The notes below the pieces were generated by a model that saw only the letters and a program-made list of their open reading frames with translations, ran no database searches and had not been told where the DNA came from. Shown piece after piece: positions 26,383 to 35,267 of a stretch of 64,000 nt of DNA. Where the stretch lies: positions 62,001-126,000 of the forward strand of contig JBBRNP010000002.1 in NCBI GenBank assembly GCA_038230255.1, in the 5' to 3' direction. Origin of the DNA: AV40 sp038230255 (GTDB lineage Bacteria; Verrucomicrobiota; Verrucomicrobiia; Chthoniobacterales; UBA10450). Made by a program: the position numbers and the translations under genes. Numbering within the stretch: position 1 is the first letter of the stretch; the number at the start of each line of letters is the position of its first letter.

Positions 26383-26829
26383 ATGAACCGGTTAAGTCAC
26401 GTTGGTGGCGATGGTAACGCCCAGATGGTTGATGTCTCCGCCAAACCGATGAGCGCGCGGACCGCCGTCGCGAAAGGTAAGATCAAACTCCAGCGCAAAA
26501 CGCTCGAGCTGATCTCAAAAGATCGAATTGCCAAGGGAAACGTTTTCGCGACTGCGCGGATTGCGGGAATTCAAGCCGCGAAACAAACTGCGACTCTCAT
26601 TCCGCTCTGCCACACACTGCCGTTAAGCGATGTGAAGATCGATATCGTCAGCATCCGTAATGGCGCCGAGGTGACGTGCACCGCGAGGACGGTCGCTCAG
26701 ACGGGCGTCGAGATGGAGGCGCTGACCGGCGTCTCGATCGCGTTGCTCACGATTTACGACATGTGCAAAGCAGTTGATAAGAAGATGCAAATCGCGGAGG
26801 TCCGATTAATTAAGAAAACCAAAGTCTGA
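26383..26829 (+). CDS. moaC: Cyclic pyranopterin monophosphate synthase
   Basis: 148 residues, normal for MoaC. It shows MVDVSAKPMSARTAVAKG, the active-site region LIPLCHTLPLSDV, and EALTGVSIALLTIYDMCKAV with the conserved Asp and Lys. It converts 3',8-cyclo-GTP to cPMP in the second Moco step. The stop TGA shares a base with the next start (TGATG, 26827-26831), so mog translation is coupled. Confidence 0.95.
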   Translation: MNRLSHVGGDGNAQMVDVSAKPMSARTAVAKGKIKLQRKTLELISKDRIAKGNVFATARIAGIQAAKQTATLIPLCHTLPLSDVKIDIVSIRNGAEVTCTARTVAQTGVEMEALTGVSIALLTIYDMCKAVDKKMQIAEVRLIKKTKV

Positions 26830-27311
26830 TGCAGATTGTTGTCGGGATTATCACAGTTTCGGATCGGGCCAGCGCGGGCGATTACAAAGATTTGGGCGGA
26901 CCCGCGGTCAAAGAAGTTGCGCATAAGAGCGGCTGGCAGGTTCTGGCTGAAGCCGTGATTCCGGATGATGTAACAAAAATTCAGGAAACGATCCGTTCCT
27001 TTTCGAAACAGGGCTGCGGCTTGATCCTGACCACGGGCGGGACTGGAATTGCACCGCGCGATCTCACGCCGGAGGCGATTCGCGCAATCATGCGGGTGGA
27101 ACTGCCGGGTTTCGGTGAAGTGATGCGCGCTGAGTCGATGAAGATTACGCCGAACGCGATTATCTCGCGCAATCTCGCGGCTGTGGTTGATGATTCGCTC
27201 GTGATCGCGCTCCCGGGAAAACCGAGCGGCGCGGTCGAATGTCTGGGATTTATTTCCGGCGCCATTCCGCACGGCGTCGCGGTCGCGCAGCGTCAGCCGA
27301 GTTCCTGTTAG
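26829..27311 (+). CDS. mog: Molybdopterin adenylyltransferase-type protein (MogA/MoaB family)
   Basis: 160 residues with the MoCF-binding fold: GIITVSDRASAGDYKDLGGP, the substrate-binding LTTGGTGIAPRDLTPEA, and VIALPGKPSGAVEC. It adenylates molybdopterin before Mo insertion by MoeA. It could equally be named moaB, since both subgroups share these motifs. It is the last gene of moaA-moaC-mog. The stop is followed within 8 bp by an intergenic copy of the AAGATCGACA word (27319-27328), lying between it and the convergent M23 peptidase gene. Confidence 0.9.
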   Translation: MQIVVGIITVSDRASAGDYKDLGGPAVKEVAHKSGWQVLAEAVIPDDVTKIQETIRSFSKQGCGLILTTGGTGIAPRDLTPEAIRAIMRVELPGFGEVMRAESMKITPNAIISRNLAAVVDDSLVIALPGKPSGAVECLGFISGAIPHGVAVAQRQPSSC

Positions 27312-27327
27312 GCGCGATTGTCGATCT

Positions 27328-28371
27328 TCAATCAGGGTAAATCAACAAGCGCAGCATTTGCTTGCCGTGTTCGGTGAGATGCGCATGCGCGGCTGGGCCC
27401 GTGGCGATTCCGTCGATTAAGTACGAAGCGCTTCGTAAGCTTGGCTTCACATAAACAAGTTCCGGCTCTTTCACTTTCCGGTCGCTCGGCTCGATCCTCA
27501 GCGGCAATCCGCTGCGCGCGAAGCTAACTGTCCAGGATCGCGGCTCGTTCGCAGCGTTGCCGTTCACCATCCACGGATACACCTTCGGTAATTCGAAGTG
27601 GCGCGATCTCGGCAGCGCCACTTTGTAGAAAGCTTCTTCCTCGCTGAGGAAATGCGGAATCGTGAGCGACGGTTTCTCGCGCAGCTCCAAGTAAAGCCGG
27701 GCGATGTTGAGGCCGGTCAGGTTGAGTCCGTTGTAAATGCCATGGTGGTTTGGATCACTGGGATGAACAAAGGCGGCATACCATTCCTGGAATTTGCGCG
27801 AGAGCATCAGATTCAATTCCAAATGCAGATGCGCGCGCTCGCGATTGATTCCCACTCCAGTGTAACCCATGACCGCGATGTGCTGACCGCGATGGACAAC
27901 ATCGCCCGCGCGAATGTCGATCTTGCTAAGATGTCCGTACAAACCGTAATACGGCGAGCCGTCCCAGCGATGCTCGATCACGATGTACTTTCCGTAGTTT
28001 GAGTAACCCGGCGCCCAATTGGTGTAAACCACTTTGCCATCGGCGATCGCCCGCACTTCGTCCAACGGTTCGCCCCGGTCATCGCGATGAAGAGGACGAA
28101 TGTCGATGCCTTCGTGAAAGCGAGTATAAACAATGCCGGAACGCGTTTGCTCCGGATCGCGCACGAAACCGTATTGGCCGCCTTCCCACGGCGTCGATTT
28201 TTCCCCGTGGTAATCGCGCTCGATATATTGGTAGAAGGCCGATCCGCCGCCGTGAAAAATCGCGTCATTGTCGGTCGGCAATGCAAGATCGACAGTCGCG
28301 GTTTCAGTTTGTGCCCGAGCGATCGCTTGGAGTGAGCAGACCGCAGCCAGCATGAGAAACAACGAACGCAT
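27328..28371 (-). CDS. Exported M23 family metallopeptidase
   Basis: 347 residues with a signal peptide (MRSLFLMLAAVCSLQAIARA). The LytM/M23 fold is visible as RFHEGIDIRPLHRDDRG (Zn-binding His and Asp), AIADGKVVYT, IVIEHRWDGSPYYGLYGHL and HLHLEL (HxH). It probably cleaves peptidoglycan crosslinks in the periplasm, or is a degenerate LytM regulator; the Zn ligands appear intact. ATG 28371 places the signal peptide at the N-terminus. A small secreted protein gene ends 6 bp upstream on the same strand, suggesting an operon. Confidence 0.87.
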   Translation of the reverse strand: MRSLFLMLAAVCSLQAIARAQTETATVDLALPTDNDAIFHGGGSAFYQYIERDYHGEKSTPWEGGQYGFVRDPEQTRSGIVYTRFHEGIDIRPLHRDDRGEPLDEVRAIADGKVVYTNWAPGYSNYGKYIVIEHRWDGSPYYGLYGHLSKIDIRAGDVVHRGQHIAVMGYTGVGINRERAHLHLELNLMLSRKFQEWYAAFVHPSDPNHHGIYNGLNLTGLNIARLYLELREKPSLTIPHFLSEEEAFYKVALPRSRHFELPKVYPWMVNGNAANEPRSWTVSFARSGLPLRIEPSDRKVKEPELVYVKPSLRSASYLIDGIATGPAAHAHLTEHGKQMLRLLIYPD

Positions 28372-28376
28372 CAGAA

Positions 28377-28844
28377 TTAGCGTTTTCGTTTTTGTCCGAT
28401 CAATCGCCAATCCTTTTTCATCAATTCGATGTCGGCTTGGGTCAGTCCGGACGCAACGTAAATCCGACCGTCGGAAACGCGGCGGTCGATCTGCAGTTCG
28501 GTGACGGGCCGGCCATTGATCAGGACAAAAAGCAAACTGCCGCGCCGCTCGATGCTGAGAGTGTCCAGCGCGAGCCGGCCATGATCATCGAGTTGAAAGA
28601 GCGCGCCGTATTTTCCGTCCCCGGCGGGGTATGGATAAAAGGCGACCACATCGCGTTCTGACAGACGCGGCATTCGCTCGATCGCCACCTGTTTTCCGGA
28701 AAACAATGCCTGAACCGAGCTGGAGAAGCTGGCCGTATCGTTCGAGTTCGCCTCGGCGTGGACGCGAAATGTGCAATGTCGATCTTTACCCGCGACGGAA
28801 GCGGCGAAAAGTGCCAGAATCAGGCTCGCGAAAATGGATTTCAT
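28377..28844 (-). CDS. Hypothetical exported protein
   Basis: 155 residues with a signal peptide (MKSIFASLILALFAASVAG). The mature part contains FRVHAEANSNDTASFSSSVQ, QVAIERMPRLSERDVVAFYP and RRVSDGRIYVASGLTQADIE and looks like a compact mixed alpha/beta domain. No family is recognised. It lies 6 bp upstream of the M23 peptidase start and is probably co-expressed, so a cell-wall-related role is possible but unproven. It carries one AAGATCGACAT word at 28776 in an unusual reading frame (KDRH). Confidence 0.75.
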   Translation of the reverse strand: MKSIFASLILALFAASVAGKDRHCTFRVHAEANSNDTASFSSSVQALFSGKQVAIERMPRLSERDVVAFYPYPAGDGKYGALFQLDDHGRLALDTLSIERRGSLLFVLINGRPVTELQIDRRVSDGRIYVASGLTQADIELMKKDWRLIGQKRKR

Positions 28845-28884
28845 GTTGGATTGATAACGCTACCTTTTCGTGTTTAACCCGTCG

Positions 28885-29502
28885 ATGATTCGTCTCGCCA
28901 TAATTTTTTCCATACTGCTCGCTGCGGCCGCTGGCCTGCCGGCCCAGGACGCCACGCCGGAAACAACGCCCGCAGAAACAGCACCATCGGGCCCAACGTC
29001 ATCGACCGCGACGATTCCGGTTCCGACGACCACGCCGATTACAACCACAACGTTGCAAAAGCGAGGCTTGTTCGGCCGCATGTTGCATCCCTTTTCCTCC
29101 TCGCAAGTGTTGCCAAAATACAACGATCGCAAATTGCGCGGATTGATTCTCGACCTGCAGGTCTCACCCCAGCCAGTGCGGCTGTCGGAGGTTCGACAAA
29201 TGCAAATCAAAGTGATCGTGACCAACATGGGCAACTACATGATCCCGCTCGAGTTCCCGACCGATCAACGAATCGAGGTTCAATTGCTCAACTCCGCCGA
29301 CGCCGTCCTGACCAAATGGTCGGAGAACCACGCAATCAAAGACAAGCCCGGGACCGTTCTTATTAATCCAGGCGAACACGTTGAGTACAAGGAAAACATC
29401 GCCACCCGCGACCTGACACCCGGCAGGGTTTTTACCGCCGACGTTTTTTTCCCGAAATATCCCGAGCTTCGCGTCCGGCAGAAGTTTTTGACCGAACCGT
29501 AG
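28885..29502 (+). CDS. Secreted protein with BsuPI-like beta-sandwich domain
   Basis: 205 residues. A signal peptide (MIRLAIIFSILLAAAAGLPA) is followed by a Thr/Pro/Ala-rich linker (residues ~22-60) and a C-terminal domain resembling the intracellular proteinase inhibitor BsuPI fold: RIEVQLLNSADAVLTKWSEN, LINPGEHVEYKENI and VFFPKYPELRVRQ. The location is periplasmic or surface; inhibitor activity is not shown. ATG 28885 is preferred to an in-frame GTG at 28870. The stop is followed by a cloverleaf repeat. Confidence 0.75.
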   Translation: MIRLAIIFSILLAAAAGLPAQDATPETTPAETAPSGPTSSTATIPVPTTTPITTTTLQKRGLFGRMLHPFSSSQVLPKYNDRKLRGLILDLQVSPQPVRLSEVRQMQIKVIVTNMGNYMIPLEFPTDQRIEVQLLNSADAVLTKWSENHAIKDKPGTVLINPGEHVEYKENIATRDLTPGRVFTADVFFPKYPELRVRQKFLTEP

Positions 29503-29510
29503 GTGGAAAA

Positions 29511-29597
29511 GGTGGATCGAGCAGTCCCTTGCTCGATGTTATAAATGTCGGCGAAGCCGAGTAGTTCTAGCATCGCCCGCGGAGCGGTCGATCCACC
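29511..29597. repeat. Cloverleaf-type palindromic element, copy 2
   Basis: 87 bp bounded by GGTGGATCGA (29511) and TCGATCCACC (ending 29597), enclosing GAGCAgtcccTTGCTC, a GTCGGCGAAGCCGA hairpin and CCGCggaGCGG. The right end abuts the ATG of the next gene at 29598 with no spacer, so the repeat forms its whole 5' leader. It is very similar in sequence and arrangement to 58292-58376. Confidence 0.85.
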
Positions 29598-30383
29598 ATG
29601 AAGCTCTTCTCCGATTACCACAGCCATCCGCAAGGACATCGCGTTCAGCCGTATTCGCGCGAACTATTGCAACCGTGGATCGATAGCGCGCGTGCGCGCG
29701 GTTTGAGTGACGTTGCCTTCACTGACCACGACCGCTTCCATGCCGGAATTAATTTTGACGAGATCGATAAATTGCGGGCCGCGAATCCGGGTTTTAAAAT
29801 TCGCGCCGGTATCGAGCTCGATAACGATCCGCAAACTTCAGCTGCCGGGCGAAAATGGGTCGAAAAGAATTGGGACAAGCTCGATTTCGTTCTCGGCTCG
29901 GTCCATTACCTCGATGACCCGACCCAAATGTTCGATACCGTCCCGGACGGCGCGGGACAGTTTGTCGGGCGCGACGTTGACGAAATTTATGAAGATTATT
30001 TTCGACGGATTCGCGAGATCGCTTCCACCGGGCTGGTCGATTGTCTGTCCCACCTAGATCTGATCAAGATTCACGGACACCGGCCTTGCGGCGACGTTCG
30101 ATCGATCATCAACGAAACGCTTGATTTCATTCACTCACGCGATCTGGCCATCGAACTTTCGACCGCCGGCTGGCGCAAACCGGTAAATGAGCTTTATCCC
30201 GCCGATCCGATCATCGAGCGCGCGATAAAAAAAGGAATTGCATTTACCACGGCGTCCGACGCGCATTCGCACGTGCAGCTTGCGGAGAATTTCGCCCGAC
30301 TGGCCGAGAAGATAACGATCCTGGGAGTGCGCGAAATTTCTGTTTACGACAAACACAAACGACAGGCACGCTCGCTCCGATGA
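29598..30383 (+). CDS. PHP-type phosphatase, HisJ-like
   Basis: A 261-residue PHP protein with metal-site motifs SDYHSHPQGH, AFTDHDRFHAG, RAGIELDND, LGSVHYLDD, CLSHLDLIKIHG and TASDAHSHVQLAEN. The SVHYL and SHLDLIK signatures are those of histidinol-phosphatase HisJ, so the last-but-one step of histidine synthesis is a reasonable role, but no his genes are nearby. The start ATG directly follows a palindromic repeat; a GGAG inside that repeat (29581-29584) is 13 nt upstream. The stop overlaps the following gene by 4 bp. Confidence 0.85.
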   Translation: MKLFSDYHSHPQGHRVQPYSRELLQPWIDSARARGLSDVAFTDHDRFHAGINFDEIDKLRAANPGFKIRAGIELDNDPQTSAAGRKWVEKNWDKLDFVLGSVHYLDDPTQMFDTVPDGAGQFVGRDVDEIYEDYFRRIREIASTGLVDCLSHLDLIKIHGHRPCGDVRSIINETLDFIHSRDLAIELSTAGWRKPVNELYPADPIIERAIKKGIAFTTASDAHSHVQLAENFARLAEKITILGVREISVYDKHKRQARSLR

Positions 30384-31604
30384 ACGATGACGCGCAGTCG
30401 CGGTGGTATTCGCGTCCCGGCATTTGGTTTTGGGTCATTGTTGCACTGGGAGCGGCGCTTCGGTTTTATCTCGTCGTTTTCACGGACGGAACCCAAGACG
30501 TCGCGATTTGGGAGCGCCACGCACGCGATGTGCGGGAGCACGGACTGATCGGTTATTACCACGGCGATCCATCGGCCAATCATCCGCCGTTCATTAGCGA
30601 GGTCGAGTCGTGGTTGTTCGCTGCTTCGGACGCAACTGGCATTCCATTTCGAATTTCTCTGCGCGCTCCATTCGCATTGCTCGACGCAGCCACGGCTCTC
30701 CTTCTGTTTTCATTGTTGGGCGCATGCCGATGGCGCTTTGTCGCTGCCCGCCGTCTACTGGCTCAATCCGTTGTCGATAATTTTCTCGGCCTACCACGGC
30801 AACACCGATTCAGCGGTTGCGTTTTTTTTGGTGCTTTGCGTTTGGCTATTGTCGAAAGACCAATTGCTCGCGGCCGCAATTGCGCTCGGAGTCAGTTTGT
30901 GGATCAAACTCCCGACCGTGCTGGCGGTTCCCGCGCTGCTATTTTTCATTCCTGAGTGGCGCAGACGAGTTCGATTCTTACTGGTTTGCGGCGTCGTCGC
31001 GCTCGCAACCTACGTTCCCGCGCTCTTTCAAGATCCGGCGATCATTTGGAAGAACGTTTTCGGCTATCGCGCGCAAATCTTGCACACGACGGCGGGCGTT
31101 CCGAGCTGGGGACCGCGCGTCCTTTTATTTTCGATTATCGCTGCGCCACAAAGCTGGCCCGCCGCGATGCGCGCGCCGATCATTTTTTTCCTGGCAAACA
31201 GTTGGCTCATCGCGGTCGCGTTAGCGCTTGTGATCACATGGCTGCGTCGCGTTAAGCGCAGCGTAGCGGAGCTCTGCGCGACCATCGCCGGCATCTACAT
31301 TATTGTCCTCGCGCTGAGCGACGGATTTTCTTTTCAATATTTTGCCTGGTCGTTGCCGTTCTGGTTGTTTTTCCCGCGCTGGTTTTTCATTCCGGCAATC
31401 GTTCTCGTCAGCGGCTACATTTACTTTTTGTATGCCTACCTCTGCGGCAATCCTTGGCTCCTTGGCCTTTGGGATTTTAACGGCCACCCTGATTGGCCTT
31501 TTCTCGTCGTCGCGCTTCGCAACGCTGCTTATCTGCTTTTCTGTGCCGGCGCGATCTGGTTCGTGATTCCGACTACAATCCAGGCATCCCGAGTCCGCCG
31601 GTAA
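30380..31604 (+). pseudogene. GT-C type membrane glycosyltransferase interrupted by a frameshift
   Basis: Two overlapping frames together make one protein. The first (from ATG 30380) encodes helix 1, the loop GTQDVAIWERHARDVREHGL and HPPFI, and reads well to about 30730. The second, shifted by one base, continues sensibly from about 30738 with SLPAVYWLNPLSIIFSAYHG then NTD, through six or more membrane helices to 31604. The joint matches GT-C proteins such as ALG6/PMT-like mannosyltransferases. No slippery heptamer is visible, so a real mutation or a sequencing error is more likely than programmed frameshifting. The tail overlaps ybaB by 32 bp. Confidence 0.72.
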
Positions 31605-31878
31605 TTTTTTTCATCTCGGATTGAGCCAACGCCTTGCCCTGCTCAATCGCTTGCTGAACGCCGCTCAGCACCGCTTCTTCCAAGAACTCGACATCATTTG
31701 GATCGACAATCTGCTTGTCGATTTTGATCGAAAGTATTTCCCCGGCGCCATTTGCGGTCACTTTCACTTTTCCGCCGGCTGCAGTTACTTCGACGCTCTT
31801 CTCTTCGAGCTCGACTTGCGCTTTCGCCATTTGCGCCTGCATCTGCTGCGCTTGTTTCATCAACTTGTTCAGGTTCAT
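31573..31878 (-). CDS. ybaB: YbaB/EbfC family nucleoid-associated protein
   Basis: 101 residues, the family length. An N-terminal helix rich in Gln/Met/Lys (KLMKQAQQMQAQMAKAQVEL) is followed by the three-strand sheet VEVTAAGGKVKVTANGAGEI and the C-terminal FLEEAVLSGVQQAIEQGKAL. YbaB dimers bind DNA without strong sequence specificity. It lies 8 bp downstream of dnaX, the conserved dnaX-ybaB(-recR) arrangement. Confidence 0.94.
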   Translation of the reverse strand: MNLNKLMKQAQQMQAQMAKAQVELEEKSVEVTAAGGKVKVTANGAGEILSIKIDKQIVDPNDVEFLEEAVLSGVQQAIEQGKALAQSEMKKITGGLGMPGL

Positions 31879-31886
31879 TTGTAGTT

Positions 31887-33560
31887 TCAGCGTTTGACTT
31901 CGCCTTTGAAAATCTCGAGCGCGTCACGGATCAGCGGATCGTCGGCGTAATTCTCAGATGGACGGTCTCCCGATGTTTGCGTTTTTGATGGGAGATTTTC
32001 CTGCACCATTAACTTCAGCGTCCAATCTCTACCGCTTACCTCGTGCAACAGCGTTTCGATCAGTTTTCGGTTGGTCGGTGTGCCCAAAATATCCATCGGG
32101 GATTTCTGATCGGTCGAAAATCCAAGAACGAAATGGCGACCCTCGCTCGGCAGGACGTGCGCCACGGCGGCCGAATTTCGGACGAATGCCTTTTGTGTGG
32201 GGATTTTTGAGAAAGCGCGCTGCCAAATGTTTTCGACATCGTCGTCGCCATTGGCCGATTCAGCGACGCGCGGCGCTGTAGAGGCGGCCGTGCCTGCCAC
32301 GCCGGAGCCGGGCGAAGGCGGGTCGGCCGCGTACGATTTGGATGCAGGCGAGACAATGCCAGTCCGGCTCGGACCTGCCACCACAGGTTTAGCGACTAAC
32401 GTTTTTTTTTCCGCAGGCGTTTTCCCGTCGCGCAATTCGCCCAGTCTCTCAATCACTTCATCGAGCGTTGCCTGATTCAGACTTTGGATCGCCTTGATGA
32501 GCGCCACTTCGAAATGCAACTTCTTGTTCGGCGCCCACTTCATTCGCCCTTCGGCTTGGGCGAATTGGTCGATCAAATCCAGGAGGCGGTCGTTCTCAAT
32601 CAGTTCGGACTGCGCCGCGAGCGCCTTCTGCGTTTCCGGATCGACATCTTCCTGAAGCGCGTCCGGCTTGGCTTTGAAAATGAGCAAATCGCGAAAATAG
32701 GAAATCAAATCCGACATCAACCGCATCATGTCTTTGCCGGCTTCGCACTGCTCGTAGAGAACATCGAGCGCGCCGGCAGTTTCGCTGCGAAGAATCTTAC
32801 CCGTCAGATCGATCACAGTTTGCTCGCTGGTGAACCCGAAAACATTGAGCACGTCGGCTTCCGCAATTTTTTCGCCGCAAAACGCCACCAGTTGATCGAG
32901 CATCGATTCGGCATCGCGCAGTCCGCCTTCCGCTCCGCGCGCGATCGAGTGGGCCGCGGCCGGTTCGAGTGTGATTTTTTCTTTGCCGGCGATGAATTGG
33001 AGATGATCGGCAATCAATTTTGCCGGGATTCGGTGCAGATCGAAGCGCTGACAACGGCTCACGATCGTGGCCAGCACTTTTTGGGGCTCGGTCGTCGCGA
33101 AAATAAATTTCACGTGCGGCGGCGGCTCCTCCAATGTCTTTAAAAGCGCGTTGAACGCGGCCGTGGTCAGCATGTGGACTTCGTCGATGATATAAATCTT
33201 GTAGCGCGACTTCGATGGCGCGTAGCGCACGTTATCGCGCAGTTCGCGCACTTGCTCGACGCCGTTGTTGCTCGCGCCGTCGATCTCGAGAACGTCGAGG
33301 CTGTTACCGGCCGCGATCTCCCGGCAATTATCGCAGGTGCCATCCGGCGTAACCGTCGGTCCTTTTTCGCAGTTGAGCGCTTTGGCTAAAATTCGCGCGG
33401 TCGAAGTTTTGCCGATGCCCCGCGGCCCGACGAACAGGTAAGCGTGCGCCAGCCGATTTTGCGCAACCGCATTCTTGAGCGTGCGCGAGACGTGCGCTTG
33501 TCCGACCAGATCGTCAAACGTCTGCGGTCGATATTTCCTGGCGAAAACCTCGTAGCTCAC
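31887..33560 (-). CDS. dnaX: DNA polymerase III subunit gamma/tau
   Basis: 557 residues. The AAA+ clamp-loader core has Walker A GPRGIGKTS (residues 45-53), a zinc module (CEKGPTVTPDGTCDNC), Walker B IYIIDEVHML and sensor VSRCQRFDLHRI. The collar domain III follows, then a Pro/Ala/Ser-rich linker (about residues 390-430, PSRTGIVSPASKSYAADPPS and GVAGTAASTAP), and a tau-like C-terminal domain. The linker DNA at about 32277-32395 has imperfect outer inverted ends and looks like an in-frame repeat insertion. It is upstream of ybaB. Confidence 0.95.
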   Translation of the reverse strand: MSYEVFARKYRPQTFDDLVGQAHVSRTLKNAVAQNRLAHAYLFVGPRGIGKTSTARILAKALNCEKGPTVTPDGTCDNCREIAAGNSLDVLEIDGASNNGVEQVRELRDNVRYAPSKSRYKIYIIDEVHMLTTAAFNALLKTLEEPPPHVKFIFATTEPQKVLATIVSRCQRFDLHRIPAKLIADHLQFIAGKEKITLEPAAAHSIARGAEGGLRDAESMLDQLVAFCGEKIAEADVLNVFGFTSEQTVIDLTGKILRSETAGALDVLYEQCEAGKDMMRLMSDLISYFRDLLIFKAKPDALQEDVDPETQKALAAQSELIENDRLLDLIDQFAQAEGRMKWAPNKKLHFEVALIKAIQSLNQATLDEVIERLGELRDGKTPAEKKTLVAKPVVAGPSRTGIVSPASKSYAADPPSPGSGVAGTAASTAPRVAESANGDDDVENIWQRAFSKIPTQKAFVRNSAAVAHVLPSEGRHFVLGFSTDQKSPMDILGTPTNRKLIETLLHEVSGRDWTLKLMVQENLPSKTQTSGDRPSENYADDPLIRDALEIFKGEVKR

Positions 33561-33636
33561 GGCCTGAATCTAATGCGGAGGAGCGCCATTCCAAAACAGA
33601 AAACAAAAAAAAGGAACAGAATGATCAGAATTTTTT

Positions 33637-33675
33637 GATTGGATGTTGGACGTTGGGCGTTCAGCGTTGGACGTT
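33637..33675. repeat. Short tandem-like repeat of TTGGACGTTGGGCGTT
   Basis: Degenerate copies of a TTGGACGTT-type unit lie immediately upstream of the DmpA-like gene. They keep an open frame, so an in-frame upstream ATG at 33643 exists, but the encoded residues (LDVGRSALDVFR) look repeat-derived. Confidence 0.5.
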
Positions 33676-33681
33676 TTCCGC

Positions 33682-34896
33682 ATGTTGAAAAGATCGACAT
33701 TCATTCTCATCTTGGCCATCGCACTCCTCGTCGTTGTCGAAGCGCGCGAGCGGCAGACTTCGCCGCCGGCAAGATCGACATCGGAGAAGAAAATTGTTCG
33801 TGCCCGCGATCTCGGCGTTCCGTTCGATGGCACGCCCGGTCAGCTCAACGCCATCACCGACGTCGCCGGAGTTGAAGTCGGTTACACGACCGTCATTCGT
33901 GGCGAAGGAAAACTTGTTGTTGGAAAAGGTCCGGTCCGGACCGGCGTCACCGCGATTATTCCGCGTGGGCACGATTCGCTGAACGATCCGGTTTACGCCG
34001 GCATGTTCAGCTTGAATGGCAATGGCGAAATGACCGGCACGCATTGGATGGAAGAAAGCGGATTTCTCGAAGGTCCGGTCGTCGTTACCAACACCCACAG
34101 CGTCGGAGTCGCGCGCGATGCCGTGATCGCATGGCGAATTAAACACGGTGCGTCGGACGCCAGCGGATATTGGTGGAGCTTGCCGCTTGTCGCTGAGACC
34201 TGGGATGGCTGGCTAAATGACACGAACGGTTTTCATGTGAAACCGGAGGACGTTTTTCGCGCGCTCGATTCCGCGCACGGCGGCGCGATCGAGGAGGGGA
34301 GCGTTGGCGGCGGCACCGGTATGATTTGCTACGAATTCAAAGGCGGAAACGGAACCGCCTCACGCAAGATCGACATCAAGGCCGGAAAAGATAACCCGGT
34401 CCAGAGTTACACCGTGGGCGTTTTTGTTCAGGCGAATTTTGGACGACGCGCGCTACTGACGGTCGCCGGTGTGCCTGTCGGAAAAGAAATTCCGGGTTCG
34501 GTCTATGGCGAAGACACTGGCTCATGCATCGCGGTCGTGGCCACTGATGCGCCGCTGTTGTCGAATCAATTGAAAAGACTCGCGCGCCGTGTTTCGCTCG
34601 GGCTCGCCCGCACCGGAACGATTTCGGGAAATGGCTCGGGCGATCTTTTCATTGCGTTTTCGACCGCGAACAAAAATGTTTGGGCTGCCGATCAGGTCAC
34701 CCATTCGGTTCAAACGATTCCGAACGATTTAATGGACCCGATTTTTACCGGCGTTGTGCAGGCAACCGAAGAAGCGGTAGTAAATGCCCTCGTCGATAAT
34801 CAAACGATGACCGGCGCCGACAATCATCGCGTCGACGCGCTGCCGCACGATAGGTTGCGCGAGCTTTTGAAAAAATATAATCGTTTGAAAGAGTGA
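33682..34896 (+). CDS. Exported P1 family (DmpA-type) aminopeptidase
   Basis: 404 residues with an N-terminal membrane/signal segment (MLKRSTFILILAIALLVVVE). The body matches DmpA, an L-aminopeptidase D-esterase/amidase that self-cleaves: TGVTAIIPRGHDSLNDPVYA, NTHSVGVARDAVIAW, GGGTGMICYEFKGG, and GNGSGDLFIAF, where Ser319 would be the nucleophile made N-terminal by cleavage of the preceding Gly-Ser bond. It carries three AAGATCGACAT words (33690, 33771, 34366) in two reading frames. The stop overlaps the next gene (GTGA). Confidence 0.88.
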   Translation: MLKRSTFILILAIALLVVVEARERQTSPPARSTSEKKIVRARDLGVPFDGTPGQLNAITDVAGVEVGYTTVIRGEGKLVVGKGPVRTGVTAIIPRGHDSLNDPVYAGMFSLNGNGEMTGTHWMEESGFLEGPVVVTNTHSVGVARDAVIAWRIKHGASDASGYWWSLPLVAETWDGWLNDTNGFHVKPEDVFRALDSAHGGAIEEGSVGGGTGMICYEFKGGNGTASRKIDIKAGKDNPVQSYTVGVFVQANFGRRALLTVAGVPVGKEIPGSVYGEDTGSCIAVVATDAPLLSNQLKRLARRVSLGLARTGTISGNGSGDLFIAFSTANKNVWAADQVTHSVQTIPNDLMDPIFTGVVQATEEAVVNALVDNQTMTGADNHRVDALPHDRLRELLKKYNRLKE

Positions 34897-35258
34897 TTAA
34901 CTTCGAAGTCCACGAGCCCAGAAATTTGCTTGTGATCCGCTATCACGGACTCGTCGTCGCGCCCGAAACCGAAAAAGGTTTGGACCAAGTCCGTAACGGT
35001 CTCGCGAAATTGCAAACCGGGTTTCGGCTACTGGCAGATTTAAGCGAACTGGAGTCGATGGACGTCGGCTGCGCGCCCTTCATCGAAAAGGCAATGGATA
35101 TGTGCAACGAAAAGGGAGCATCCATGGTTGTACGGGTGATTCCTGATCCTCGTCGCGACATCGGTTTGAAGATTATGTCGGCCTTTCATTACCGCGGCGA
35201 CGTGAAGATTGTCACCTGCGAAACTCTGGCGCAGGCGGAAGAGATCCTGGAGACCTGA
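34893..35258 (+). CDS. SpoIIAA/STAS-like small protein
   Basis: 121 residues with an alpha/beta pattern resembling SpoIIAA-like STAS proteins: MINFEVHEPRNLLVIRYHG, LLADLSELESMDVGCAPFIE and KIVTCETLAQAEEIL. The phosphorylatable serine motif of true anti-sigma antagonists is not obvious here, so it may be a non-phosphorylated relative. The start is a GTG whose first four bases overlap the stop of the DmpA-type gene, indicating translational coupling. Confidence 0.7.
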   Translation: MINFEVHEPRNLLVIRYHGLVVAPETEKGLDQVRNGLAKLQTGFRLLADLSELESMDVGCAPFIEKAMDMCNEKGASMVVRVIPDPRRDIGLKIMSAFHYRGDVKIVTCETLAQAEEILET

Positions 35259-35267
35259 ACCGGTCTA

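Noticed and set aside
30720..30745. Programmed ribosomal frameshift in the GT-C gene
   Set aside because: No slippery heptamer, no internal Shine-Dalgarno at useful spacing and no obvious downstream structure were seen.
32484..33143. 219-residue open frame opposite dnaX
   Set aside because: It lies fully within the conserved DnaX core and its composition looks like an antisense shadow.
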